Assembly: GCA_938028745.1 (NCBI GenBank)
Contig: CALIZL010000055.1
Span: 1-21,861 of the forward strand
Direction: 5' to 3'
Origin: an uncultured Prevotella sp.
GTDB taxonomy: Bacteria > Bacteroidota > Bacteroidia > Bacteroidales > Bacteroidaceae
DNA: 21,861 nucleotides
The notes below the pieces were generated by a model. The model saw only the letters and a list, made by a program, of their open reading frames with translations. It did not search any database and was not told where the DNA came from. Shown here piece by piece: positions 8,966-15,706 of the stretch. The position numbers and the translations under genes were made by a program. Positions within the stretch are counted from its first letter, which is position 1; every line of letters starts with the position of its first letter.

Positions 8966-9010
8966 CTTTTCTCTCTTTCTTTTCTTCGTGAGAAAATTAG
9001 CATGAATGCA
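8966..9010 (+). repeat. Dispersed ~45-bp repeat, copy 1
   Basis: This stretch, starting CTTTTCTCTCT and ending GAATGCA, aligns to 20871-20914 in the same orientation with few differences and one gap. It begins 11 nt after the alkC-like stop. Its middle forms a small TTCT/AGAA hairpin. Weak similarity may continue about 60 nt further. I see no coding potential. Confidence 0.6.
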
Positions 9011-9172
9011 CGATTCCGCAACGTGTCGCCCACATGTTTTACGCTGGGGAATAGTTTACGCCCCCATGATGTACATACCAACCGCTTTTACACATAGAAC
9101 CAGCATTTCCCATTCTGCAAGACATTGGGATAGGCGGCAGAGAGCCTATCAAGTTTTTGCAGTTTTCTCTCT

Positions 9173-9601
9173 TCATAACTCTTCCTCAACCACTTTATAT
9201 ATTAACACAGTCTTGATTTTTTGTCTCCATACCCAAATTTGTAATCCTATTGTTTCAAAATCATAAACATGTTGATTTTGTCCCTTTCCATTAACTAATA
9301 AATATATTCGCTCATGATTATTGGGAAGGATGCGGATAGTAGATAATAATTCTTGAAACGGCAAGCCGATTAATTCTACTCCCTGATAAAGGCAAGAAGA
9401 AGCACATCGAATCACATTGATCTTTCCATCATCATCGCACCAAATGTCTATTTCATCATCATAAAAATAATATGAACTATTTGTAAATGTCGATTCATTG
9501 TAAACCGCTTTTGTGTGGTGTTTATATAAATAATTTGAAATCTCTGAATCGAGAATAAAGTCGTTATATGCAGTATTTAGAACCAATCCCTTTGTATCCA
9601 T
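9173..9601 (-). CDS. Hypothetical protein, AT-rich orphan gene
   Basis: The 142-residue product is not recognised with confidence. It is acidic, with no signal peptide or membrane segment. It has an internal near-repeat: EIDIWCDDDGKINVIRCASS mid-protein and GLQIWVWRQKIKTVLIYKV at the end, both strand-rich with an IW core. The layout (Leu-rich GVELIGLPFQELLSTI, then Asp/Glu-Thr-IGLQIW) resembles small cytosolic proteins found as toxin-immunity proteins, but this is a weak impression. An AGAGGAAA sequence sits about 12 nt before the ATG. Codon and base usage are clearly AT-richer than neighbouring genes, and it is flanked by repeats, suggesting recent acquisition. Confidence 0.72.
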   Translation of the reverse strand: MDTKGLVLNTAYNDFILDSEISNYLYKHHTKAVYNESTFTNSSYYFYDDEIDIWCDDDGKINVIRCASSCLYQGVELIGLPFQELLSTIRILPNNHERIYLLVNGKGQNQHVYDFETIGLQIWVWRQKIKTVLIYKVVEEEL

Positions 9602-9892
9602 AATATTACTTTTTATTTCCTCTACGCTGTTTCTGGTAGTGCCCTTAAAATGTGTAATCCCCTTTTCCTACATTTGTGTTTAAAACCAATAAAAAAAGAA
9701 ACGGTGGAACTTACACATTCGCAAATTTTGGAAACCGAAACCGCCTTGATTTAATGTTTCTATAAATTGAGAGTAGTCTGTTACCTTTGTGATACCAGCA
9801 CAAGATAAACATCCTTCTCATATACGAAGTGTAGGACAAATCAATTCACTGGCTTATAAGCTCACGAAAAAACAACAAATCCCGAACGAGTC
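9602..9892. other. Intergenic, AT-rich lead-in to the repeat block
   Basis: There is no credible gene. Two TAnnTTTG-like boxes occur on the plus strand (TACATTTG 9669-9676 and TACCTTTG 9782-9789), neither with a well-spaced TTG. A 9-bp inverted repeat pairs AATGTGTAA (9649-9657) with TTACACATT (9711-9719). If either box is active, it would transcribe the repeats that follow. Confidence 0.4.
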
Positions 9893-10055
9893 AACTCATC
9901 AACTTATAGGCTCACCAACTTACAAACCCAAAAACTCATCTACTTATAATCTCATCAAGCCACCAACTCATCAAACTCACCAACTCGCCACCCTTGCCGA
10001 CTCACCACTCTTGCCAACCCGTTAATTTGTTAATTCGTCAACTAAGCAACTCAGT
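9893..10055 (+). repeat. Octamer array 1 (8-bp degenerate tandem repeat, ~20 units)
   Basis: The sequence parses into successive 8-mers, with three 9-mers: AACTCATC, AACTTATA, GGCTCACC, AACTTACA, and so on to AACTCAGT. The plus strand is pyrimidine/A-rich (consensus roughly AACTCACC). The register holds through about 20 units although individual units differ. It adjoins compound module copy A. Confidence 0.85.
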
Positions 10056-10408
10056 CACTTAAAACTTAAATTCTTATTTTTTATTTTACAACACCGTTCT
10101 AATTTTTACTCCGTTCTAGGGAAAATACAGGTTAAAAAGTGGGTAAATAGTCACTATTTTTAGCCTTTCATGCCTTTTGCTTTGTCCATTTTTAAGAACA
10201 AAACCGCTATTTTGCACCTTTTTGCCTTTCTAGTTTGGTTGCCAGCTCATTATTTTCTACACCCAAATACCCACTTTTAGCCCCTAAAATCCCACTTTTC
10301 AATGGCTATTTTGCCCTTTTCTGCCATGTGTTTCATGGATCTAAAAGGGTTTGTTTATACCATTATAGTGGATATTTATGCTTTTCGTCTCGCATCCAGC
10401 GGCATTTT

Positions 10409-10540
10409 GCACTGCATTTAGCACCAAAACGCACTGCGTTTAGCACCATTTTACCTTACGTTTTGCACCAAAACGCACTGCGTTTAGCGGCATTTTGCAC
10501 TGCGTTTAGCATCAAATCGCACCGCATTTTGCTGCAAATG
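10409..10540 (+). repeat. 22-bp tandem array in module A (6 units)
   Basis: Six contiguous 22-bp units start at 10409, 10431, 10453, 10475, 10497 and 10519. The unit joins GCACTGCGTTTAGCACC to AAAAC. Unit boundaries create the palindrome AAACGCACTGCGTTT (7+1+7). There are no unique spacers, so it is not a CRISPR array. Confidence 0.88.
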
Positions 10541-10631
10541 CCCCAAAAACCAGTGCAGAGGGCGTTTGCTTTTAATAAAAATTCATTTTGCCTACATTTA
10601 CAACCATCCCCTTTTTGCACCAAAAACAAAC

Positions 10632-10660
10632 TTCGCGAGAATCGATTTTTTGCGGCAAGG
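10632..10660 (+). repeat. 29-bp perfectly conserved block of module A
   Basis: All 29 bases are identical to the reverse complement of 21092-21120, while surrounding module sequence has diverged. The block contains the palindromes TCGCGA and ATCGAT and a T6 run between ATCGA and GCGGCAAGG. Such conservation suggests a binding site or functional RNA segment. Confidence 0.8.
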
Positions 10661-10743
10661 TTGGCGATTGGTGGAAGAAAAGGGCACTCATAATGTTAAA
10701 ATCCCAACCGAAAACTAGACAAAAAAACTTTCTGATGATGAGA

Positions 10744-11016
10744 GCTTATAAGCTTGTGAGTTTGTAAGGCGGTAAGTTTTATAAGGTGACGCGGTTATAA
10801 GCTTGTGAGGTTGTAAGGCCGTGAGGCCGTAAGTTGGTGGGGTTATAAGGCTATGAGGTCGTAAGTTGATGAACTCATAAGCTTTTAAACACATAAGTTC
10901 AAAAACTTATGAACCTACTAATTCATGATTTTACAAACCCATTAACTCATTAGCTCATGAACTTACAACCTCACCAACTTGCGACCTCACCACCTTATAA
11001 CCTCACAACCTTGCAA
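10744..11016. repeat. Octamer array 2 (34 units, strand-switching)
   Basis: The span of 273 bp splits into 34 octamers with a single 9-mer: GCTTATAA, GCTTGTGA, GTTTGTAA ... then ACTTACAA, CCTCACCA, CCTTATAA, CCTTGCAA. The left half is G/T-rich (consensus GGTTRTAA) and the right half C/A-rich (consensus CCTCACMA), changing around 10870-10920. The halves are therefore imperfect inverted repeats with arms of about 130 nt. The array ends 17 bp from the stop codon of the SPFH gene, so that gene's transcript may read into it. Confidence 0.88.
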
Positions 11017-11033
11017 TTCAAAGGTTCAAAACC

Positions 11034-11990
11034 TTAGTGTATCTTGAAGAGTTCTTTAATTCCGCCCAGGCTACCCAGTAGGTTTGTAGCCTCGTAAGGC
11101 AGGTAAACCATCTTGGTTTGGTCGCCTTGCGCCAACTCTTGCATCATGGCGATGTATTTTTGTGCAAGCAGATAGTTGGCCGGATTGGTGCTCTGTCCAA
11201 CAGCATCGGTAATTTTTTGAATGGCTATTGCCTCGGCCTCGGCCTTGCGAATGCGTGCTTGCGCCTCACCTTCGGCATAGAGAATGGCCTGCTGTTTGAC
11301 AGCCTCAGCGCGGTTGATGGTAGAAGTCTTCTCACCTTCCGACTGCAAAATCACAGCTTGCTTCTCACCCTCACTGGTAAGAATGGTGGCGCGCTTGTTA
11401 CGTTCGGCTTGCATCTGTTTCTCCATCGCCTGCAAAACGCTCGATGGCGGGATGATGTCTTGTAGCTCAACGCGGTTCACCTTGATACCCCACTTGTTGG
11501 TTGCATCGTCTAACACCGAACGAAGTTTAGTGTTGATGGTGTCGCGCGAGGTGAGCGTTTGGTCCAATTCCATTTCACCGATGATGTTACGCAGCGTGGT
11601 TTGAGTAAGTTTCTCAATGGCGTTGGGCAAGTTGTCAATCTCGTAAACGGCCTTAAAGGGATCCACGATTTGGAAGTAGAGCAAGGCATTAATTTGCATT
11701 TGGATGTTATCTTTGGTGATAACGTTCTGCTTGTCGAAGTCGTACACTTGCTCGCGAAGGTCGATTGTGTTTGAATACGAGTAGCGGCGATTGGTCATTC
11801 TTACGATGTTTTTCGCTTTATCCACAAAGGGTATGATGATGTTGACACCTGGTTTGAGGATTGCTCGAAACTTACCCAAGCGTTCGATGATTTTCGTTTC
11901 CGACTGGGGAATAATAACAAGCGACTTCTTAACAAAGACAAAGGCCAGCAATATTGCGGCGATAATTAAATAAGTTCCTAGATATTCCAT
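11034..11990 (-). CDS. SPFH/Band 7 (stomatin/QmcA-like) membrane protein
   Basis: This 318-residue protein has one N-terminal membrane segment (about residues 5-21, LGTYLIIAAILLAFVFV). The Band 7 domain (about 25-185) includes IIPQSETKIIERLGKF and KPGVNIIIPFVDK. An Ala/Glu/Lys/Gln coiled coil (about 190-265: ILTSEGEKQAVILQSEGEK, then AEGEAQARIRKAEAEA) drives oligomer rings. The length and the end (a QGDQTKMVYLPYEA region) fit QmcA/paraslipin proteins, which form membrane microdomain scaffolds. An NfeD gene lies upstream on the same strand, the classic partner. ATG 11990 directly precedes the membrane segment; no strong SD is visible. Confidence 0.93.
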   Translation of the reverse strand: MEYLGTYLIIAAILLAFVFVKKSLVIIPQSETKIIERLGKFRAILKPGVNIIIPFVDKAKNIVRMTNRRYSYSNTIDLREQVYDFDKQNVITKDNIQMQINALLYFQIVDPFKAVYEIDNLPNAIEKLTQTTLRNIIGEMELDQTLTSRDTINTKLRSVLDDATNKWGIKVNRVELQDIIPPSSVLQAMEKQMQAERNKRATILTSEGEKQAVILQSEGEKTSTINRAEAVKQQAILYAEGEAQARIRKAEAEAIAIQKITDAVGQSTNPANYLLAQKYIAMMQELAQGDQTKMVYLPYEATNLLGSLGGIKELFKIH

Positions 11991-12171
11991 TATTGATTAT
12001 TGTTTTTGGTGTTATTCAATTTAGGTGTTTACTACGGATAATCTAAGCCTAAGACATCGTCCTAGGCACGATTACAACGAAGAAATTAGCCACAGCCTTG
12101 GCCTGCAAAAAACATTTGAGCACCCGCTTAACGCATGCGCCCATAGCTACACATAACGGCCAAAGATTGTT

Positions 12172-12621
12172 TCAGACACGTTCAACCGTGGCGATGATGC
12201 TTTCCATCTTAACGATGCGCACCCTTTCTCCTATCTTAATAAGCGACCCATCGGCCGAAACGGCACGCCATTCGTCACCGTCTACCTTTACATAGCCGCT
12301 GTGTTGTGGCTGCACATCTTCTATCACCACGCCCACACGCCCTTCAAGCGCATCGGCATTGCTTTTTCGTTCCTCCTCATCGCGGTGCAGATATTTCATC
12401 ACCACAGGCCTAACGGCAAAGATGGATAAGATTGAAAAGAAGGCGAAACAAACCACTTGGCCCCAAAATGGGAAAGCGAGCCAGCATCCCACCATTGCTA
12501 AAAGAGCGCCAATGGCGAAACAAAGGATGTAAAACGTGCCAGAGGCCATTTCTATTATTAGGCATAATAGGCTTATTAGTAGCCAAAATAGCCATTGATT
12601 TGAATTGAGGTATTCGAACAT
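12172..12621 (-). CDS. NfeD-family membrane protein (short form)
   Basis: The product has 149 residues. Three hydrophobic segments (about 10-28, 30-48 and 52-70) precede a soluble C-terminal OB-fold-like domain (about 88-149). That domain contains EGRVGVVIEDVQPQHSGYVK, the DGDEWRAVSADG motif and IGERVRIVKMES, characteristic of short NfeD proteins. These lack the ClpP-like protease domain of long NfeD and act as partners of SPFH proteins. The SPFH gene follows after 181 nt, wider than usual for this pair; I find no extra ORF in that gap. Confidence 0.92.
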   Translation of the reverse strand: MFEYLNSNQWLFWLLISLLCLIIEMASGTFYILCFAIGALLAMVGCWLAFPFWGQVVCFAFFSILSIFAVRPVVMKYLHRDEEERKSNADALEGRVGVVIEDVQPQHSGYVKVDGDEWRAVSADGSLIKIGERVRIVKMESIIATVERV

Positions 12622-12646
12622 CGTTGTGGTATATTGATTGTGTTTC

Positions 12647-12678
12647 CAAAGTTAGACAAAATTTATAAGACTGCAAAA
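12647..12678 (-). promoter_or_regulatory. Promoter of nfeD-SPFH
   Basis: On the minus strand TTTTG (12678-12674) and TAACTTTG (12654-12647) are separated by exactly 19 nt, the canonical Bacteroidetes -33/-7 arrangement. The -7 box lies 25 nt before the nfeD ATG. Confidence 0.75.
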
Positions 12679-13048
12679 TATTTGTGAGAATAATTGAATC
12701 CTGCTTTTGGAAGTGTACTAAGCGCGTGCTTTTCATCAAGAGAAACAGACAAATTAACACGTAGAAATGGAATACAACCAACCATTCACCACTTTCAACA
12801 TTTCATTTTACAACCATTTTCAACTCACAGGATACAGCAATTATAAAACATATCAAAAGTGAACAACAGCCACCAATACAACTATCAAAATAACACCACG
12901 CAAGCCAAACACACCATTAGAAAGAAAGGCAATTAGGCATTAGCCTATACAACATGTATCTTCCACCCCAGAAAGAATTAACCATTATATCCTTTAATTT
13001 GACCAAACGAATGAAAAAAAAAACAAAATATAAAGCAGAATAATCACG
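12679..13048. other. Intergenic, AT-rich, no gene
   Basis: Between the divergent nfeD and 13123 promoters I find no gene. About 12760-12900 is rich in ACAACCA/TTCAACA words that weakly recall the octamer arrays, but the 8-bp register is not convincing. Confidence 0.4.
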
Positions 13049-13084
13049 TTTTGCAAAGTTTTTATCGCTTTATTGTTAATTTTG
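13049..13084 (+). promoter_or_regulatory. Promoter of the two-gene membrane operon
   Basis: TAATTTTG (13077-13084) fits the -7 consensus. TTTTG at 13049-13053 could be the -33 element, although its spacer is 23 nt. The ATG follows at 13123. Confidence 0.5.
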
Positions 13085-13122
13085 GATGCAAAACTATTAT
13101 TCATCCATAAAATCAATAAACT

Positions 13123-13605
13123 ATGAATAGACTTAACGCTATCGGAAAAGTGCTGATTGCAAGCCTAGTATTATGGCTAACCATGCCACAAATTGCACAT
13201 GCAAGAGGAAAGATTCCCGTAGGAACACGCGAGGTTATCGACATCGTTTACAACATCCCAGCATCAGACAGTATCATTATCGACGGCAAACAAGTGAACT
13301 TGGCACGTATGCACAAGGAGTTCAACATTGCCTACATCCTGCCCCTATGGGTGACGGAAGAGCCTAAACTTGTGCTATACGATGCCCCTTCGGAAACCTA
13401 TTACGAAATGACGACCGAAAAATCGCAGGCCTTTCTGAAAGAGTATATGAAGGAAAAGAAGCTCGATGAGGCCAGCTTGTTGAAACTAGGTTTCTATACA
13501 CGCTACGGCGGAAAGCTGGTTTTGTTGCCCATTGTGGCCCTAATGATTTGGGGAGCGATACCTTCGCGCAAGAAAGACGAGAAGATAGAACCAACTAAAC
13601 TATAA
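13123..13605 (+). CDS. Hypothetical exported protein with C-terminal membrane anchor
   Basis: The 160-residue product is not a family I recognise. It has a signal peptide with likely cleavage after AHA (residue 27) and a C-terminal hydrophobic segment (about 130-146, GGKLVLLPIVALMIWGAIP) followed by a basic, lysine-rich tail. This predicts a periplasmic domain held in the inner membrane with a short cytoplasmic tail. The exported part contains VIDIVYNIPASDSIIIDGK and an EYMKEKKLDEASLL helix. It lies 10 nt upstream of another membrane-anchored protein of unknown function, so the two are probably co-transcribed and act together. Confidence 0.85.
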   Translation: MNRLNAIGKVLIASLVLWLTMPQIAHARGKIPVGTREVIDIVYNIPASDSIIIDGKQVNLARMHKEFNIAYILPLWVTEEPKLVLYDAPSETYYEMTTEKSQAFLKEYMKEKKLDEASLLKLGFYTRYGGKLVLLPIVALMIWGAIPSRKKDEKIEPTKL

Positions 13606-13615
13606 TTTCAAAGCA

Positions 13616-14287
13616 ATGCAAACATCTCAGATTATCATCATGGCCGTTGTTGTGGTGGCCGCCCTAGTTATCAGTCAAGTGTACAAACGCTTCGTTAGCC
13701 AAAAGGCATTAGACCCCGCACAGGCCGACAGTGAGGCACAAAAATTAAGTGACAACGACCTTAACGTCCTTATCAATTCCGACTTTGGCGTGTGCATCCA
13801 ACACCTAGACGACAAGAATGTGTTGGGCGCAAACTACATCTACCACCTGCCCGACATGAAGGAACACATGAAGAATGCCGGAAAGGACGTTCTGAAAAGC
13901 GCGCTTACACTGGGAACGGTGAAATACACCACGGTACAAGTGCCCATGCCTTTGCTACTTACAGCAGACGGCCTGCACCTCTTCGAACTGGATGTTGAGG
14001 GAAAGGTGAAGCGACACTTGATGTTCGACAACGCCCGAATGGAGAAAGCTACGCTCACGCCCTTTGCCAACGACCGCGTTCCAAAAGAACTGGGTGACAG
14101 CGCAAAGTTCTATAAACTGCAAGTGCCTAGCGAAGACGGCGTACGTGAAATAACGCTCTGCTCCGTACTTTATCCCACACAAGAGTATTACATGAGATAC
14201 AACAAGTATCGCCGTCTGTTGGCTTACGCTGTCGGTAAGAAATTCTTTAAAGCCTTAGAAGAGAAGTATCCGAACTTAAAGGCGTAG
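13616..14287 (+). CDS. Hypothetical membrane-anchored protein
   Basis: This 223-residue protein starts with one transmembrane segment (about residues 5-22, QIIIMAVVVVAALVISQV) and a basic stop-transfer (YKR). It continues as a soluble domain with no motif I recognise. The middle (VQVPMPLLLTADGLHLFELDVEGKV) and the end (YMRYNKYRRLLAYAVGKKFF) look like a mixed alpha/beta fold, possibly a PH-like lipid or protein-binding domain; this is a guess. It is second in a two-gene operon. Octamer array 3 begins 10 nt after its TAG. Confidence 0.85.
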   Translation: MQTSQIIIMAVVVVAALVISQVYKRFVSQKALDPAQADSEAQKLSDNDLNVLINSDFGVCIQHLDDKNVLGANYIYHLPDMKEHMKNAGKDVLKSALTLGTVKYTTVQVPMPLLLTADGLHLFELDVEGKVKRHLMFDNARMEKATLTPFANDRVPKELGDSAKFYKLQVPSEDGVREITLCSVLYPTQEYYMRYNKYRRLLAYAVGKKFFKALEEKYPNLKA

Positions 14288-14297
14288 AAAAAGAGGG

Positions 14298-14441
14298 GTG
14301 AACGAGTTTGCAGGTTAACGAGTTGACAAGCTGACGAGTTGACAAGAAGATGGGTGTACCTGTATATAAGTGGACAAGTAAACCAGTTGACGAGTTAACA
14401 ATTTAACTGCTTGACAAACTAACAAGTTAACGAGTAAACAC
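14298..14441 (+). repeat. Octamer array 3 (18 exact-register 8-bp units)
   Basis: Exactly 144 bp parse as 18 octamers with no slip: GTGAACGA, GTTTGCAG, GTTAACGA, GTTGACAA, GCTGACGA ... GTTAACGA, GTAAACAC. The consensus is GTTRACRA. It sits in the 3' region of the preceding gene, upstream of a terminator whose stem itself contains GTTGACAA. Confidence 0.88.
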
Positions 14442-14458
14442 CCAATCTCGCCCAATGA

Positions 14459-14502
14459 AAACGGGTTGACAAGGCGACATATAGCCTTGCCAACCCGTTT
14501 TT
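14459..14502. terminator. Bidirectional intrinsic terminator
   Basis: AAACGGGTTG (14459-14468) pairs with CAACCCGTTT (14491-14500). After one mismatch, CAAGGC (14470-14475) pairs with GCCTTG (14484-14489) around an 8-nt loop. T-runs lie on both strands. It separates the convergent 13616 gene and aroC, and overlaps the last bases of aroC. Confidence 0.88.
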
Positions 14503-15589
14503 ATTCGGCATCAACGCCAAATTTAGCCCCTGCCATTGCCAAATTATCCATCAACACCATCGCAGCCATCGCCTCGACAATGGGCACGGCACGCGGAACA
14601 ACGCACGAATCATGACGCCCACGAGCCGCAAAAGTGGTGGGCGTTCCGTCTAGTTCAATGGTGTCTTGCTCCATTAACACCGTGGCAACAGGCTTAAACG
14701 CCACACGAAAAAAGATGTCTTGCCCATTGCTTATGCCCCCTTGGATGCCTCCGCTATGGTTGGTAAGCGTAGAAACCTGACCTTCTTCGGCCACGAAAAC
14801 ATCGTTCACCTCACTGCCTCTACACCTAACCAAGTCGAAACCATCGCCAATTTCAAAACCCTTTGCGGCGTTAATGCTCAGCATGGCATACCCCAATCGG
14901 GCGTGAAGCTTGTCAAATTCGGGTTCGCCAACCCCCACAGGGCAACCCTTCATCACGCATGTAACCACGCCGCCAATGGTGTCGCCCGCGTTCTTCGTAT
15001 CCAAAATAAGTTGCGCCATGCGCTTGGCCACTTCCTCATCGGGACATCGCACGTCGTTGTTTTCTGTGTTCGCAAGGTCATACAGGCGATAATCCTTGTT
15101 CAAAACGATGTCGCCCACCTGCGACACGTAGGCCGAAATGGTTATACCCATTTGTCTAAGTGCCAGCTTTGCCAATGCTCCGCCCACCACACGAGCCAAA
15201 GTAATGCGAGCCGACGAGCGACCACCGCCACGATGGTCGCGCAATCCGTACTTATTATAATAGGTGTAGTCGGCATGCGACGGCCGGAAAAGTCCACGCA
15301 TGTTGTCGTAGTCTTTCGATTGCTGATTAGCGTTTCGCACGACAAAGCCAATGGGCGTGCCAGTGCTTTTTCCTTCGAACACACCACTAAGCAATTCCAC
15401 TTGGTCGGCCTCGTTGCGGCTCGTGGTAAGCTTGCTCTGGCCAGGCCTACGCCGATTAAGTTCCGATTGGATAAAGTCTAAATCAACATCTATACCTGCC
15501 GGCATGCCGTCTACCACGCCACCAATGGCTGGTCCATGACTTTCGCCAAAGGTGGTAAGGGCGAAAAGGTTTCCAAATGTGTTGCGCAT
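14501..15589 (-). CDS. aroC: Chorismate synthase
   Basis: This 362-residue enzyme converts 5-enolpyruvylshikimate-3-phosphate to chorismate, the last shikimate-pathway step, using reduced FMN. It starts MRNTFGNLFALTTFGESHG, containing the first family signature (GESHGPAIGG). RRRPGQSKLTTSR follows, then RPSHADYTYYNKYGLRDHRG and GGGRSSAR, and the conserved ARGRHDSCVVPRAVP near the C-terminus. The segment after GGGRSSAR reads ITLARV where relatives usually have ET-x-x-RV. The frame is open a further 18 codons upstream, but that extension is not conserved in the family. It lies downstream of slyD on the same strand with a hairpin in the 117-nt gap. Confidence 0.96.
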   Translation of the reverse strand: MRNTFGNLFALTTFGESHGPAIGGVVDGMPAGIDVDLDFIQSELNRRRPGQSKLTTSRNEADQVELLSGVFEGKSTGTPIGFVVRNANQQSKDYDNMRGLFRPSHADYTYYNKYGLRDHRGGGRSSARITLARVVGGALAKLALRQMGITISAYVSQVGDIVLNKDYRLYDLANTENNDVRCPDEEVAKRMAQLILDTKNAGDTIGGVVTCVMKGCPVGVGEPEFDKLHARLGYAMLSINAAKGFEIGDGFDLVRCRGSEVNDVFVAEEGQVSTLTNHSGGIQGGISNGQDIFFRVAFKPVATVLMEQDTIELDGTPTTFAARGRHDSCVVPRAVPIVEAMAAMVLMDNLAMAGAKFGVDAE

Positions 15590-15618
15590 AATTGTGAGGG
15601 GTAAACAGTTAAAGCAAT

Positions 15619-15668
15619 AATGGCGAACACACAACCGCGCCAAACGCAGTCATGATGTGCTCGCCATT
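15619..15668 (-). promoter_or_regulatory. 13-bp hairpin between slyD and aroC
   Basis: AATGGCGAACACA (15619-15631) and TGTGCTCGCCATT (15656-15668) are inverted with one mismatch. In minus-strand RNA that position becomes a G-U pair, so the stem is complete, with a 24-nt loop. It lies just upstream of the aroC start. The lack of a U-tract argues against a simple terminator; attenuation or RNA processing is possible. Confidence 0.6.
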
Positions 15669-15706
15669 GTATATATAATATATGTGTAGTCTATACTACG
15701 AGGGGC

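Larger units (their letters stand above)
10056..10726 (+). repeat. Compound non-coding repeat module, copy A
   Basis: About 670 bp matching the reverse complement of 21026-21720 along almost its whole length. Landmarks in order: an AT-rich segment ending in a TTTATTTTACAA block; CTAGTTTGGTTGCCAGCTC (10230-10248); a CCACTTTTAGCCCCTAAAA block; the 22-bp tandem array (10409-10540); the conserved block 10632-10660; and GGGCACTC followed by TAATGTTAAAAT. A TTG-initiated open frame (10235-10693) crosses it, but the frame is low-complexity, lacks an RBS and is not conserved in length in copy B, so I treat the module as non-coding. Confidence 0.85.

Noticed and set aside
9782..9789. Promoter for a non-coding transcript over the repeat island
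   Set aside because: TACCTTTG fits the -7 box, but no TTG lies at 19-21 nt spacing, so it is only noted in the intergenic entry.
10235..10693. 152-codon open frame across module A, with a similar 76-codon frame (21309-21539, minus) in module B
   Set aside because: Both begin at TTG, lack an RBS and read through 22-bp repeats. Differences between copies fall at all codon positions and the frames differ in length. The similarity reflects shared DNA, not a conserved protein.
12760..12900. Possible fifth octamer array
   Set aside because: ACAACCA/TTCAACA words recur but do not hold an 8-bp register as the four accepted arrays do.
14720..15481. 253-codon plus-strand frame opposite aroC
   Set aside because: Antisense shadow of the strongly conserved chorismate synthase.
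15590..15643. Upstream extension of aroC (18 codons)
   Set aside because: Family proteins start at the MRNTFGN segment; the extension is Cys-rich and runs into the intergenic hairpin region.
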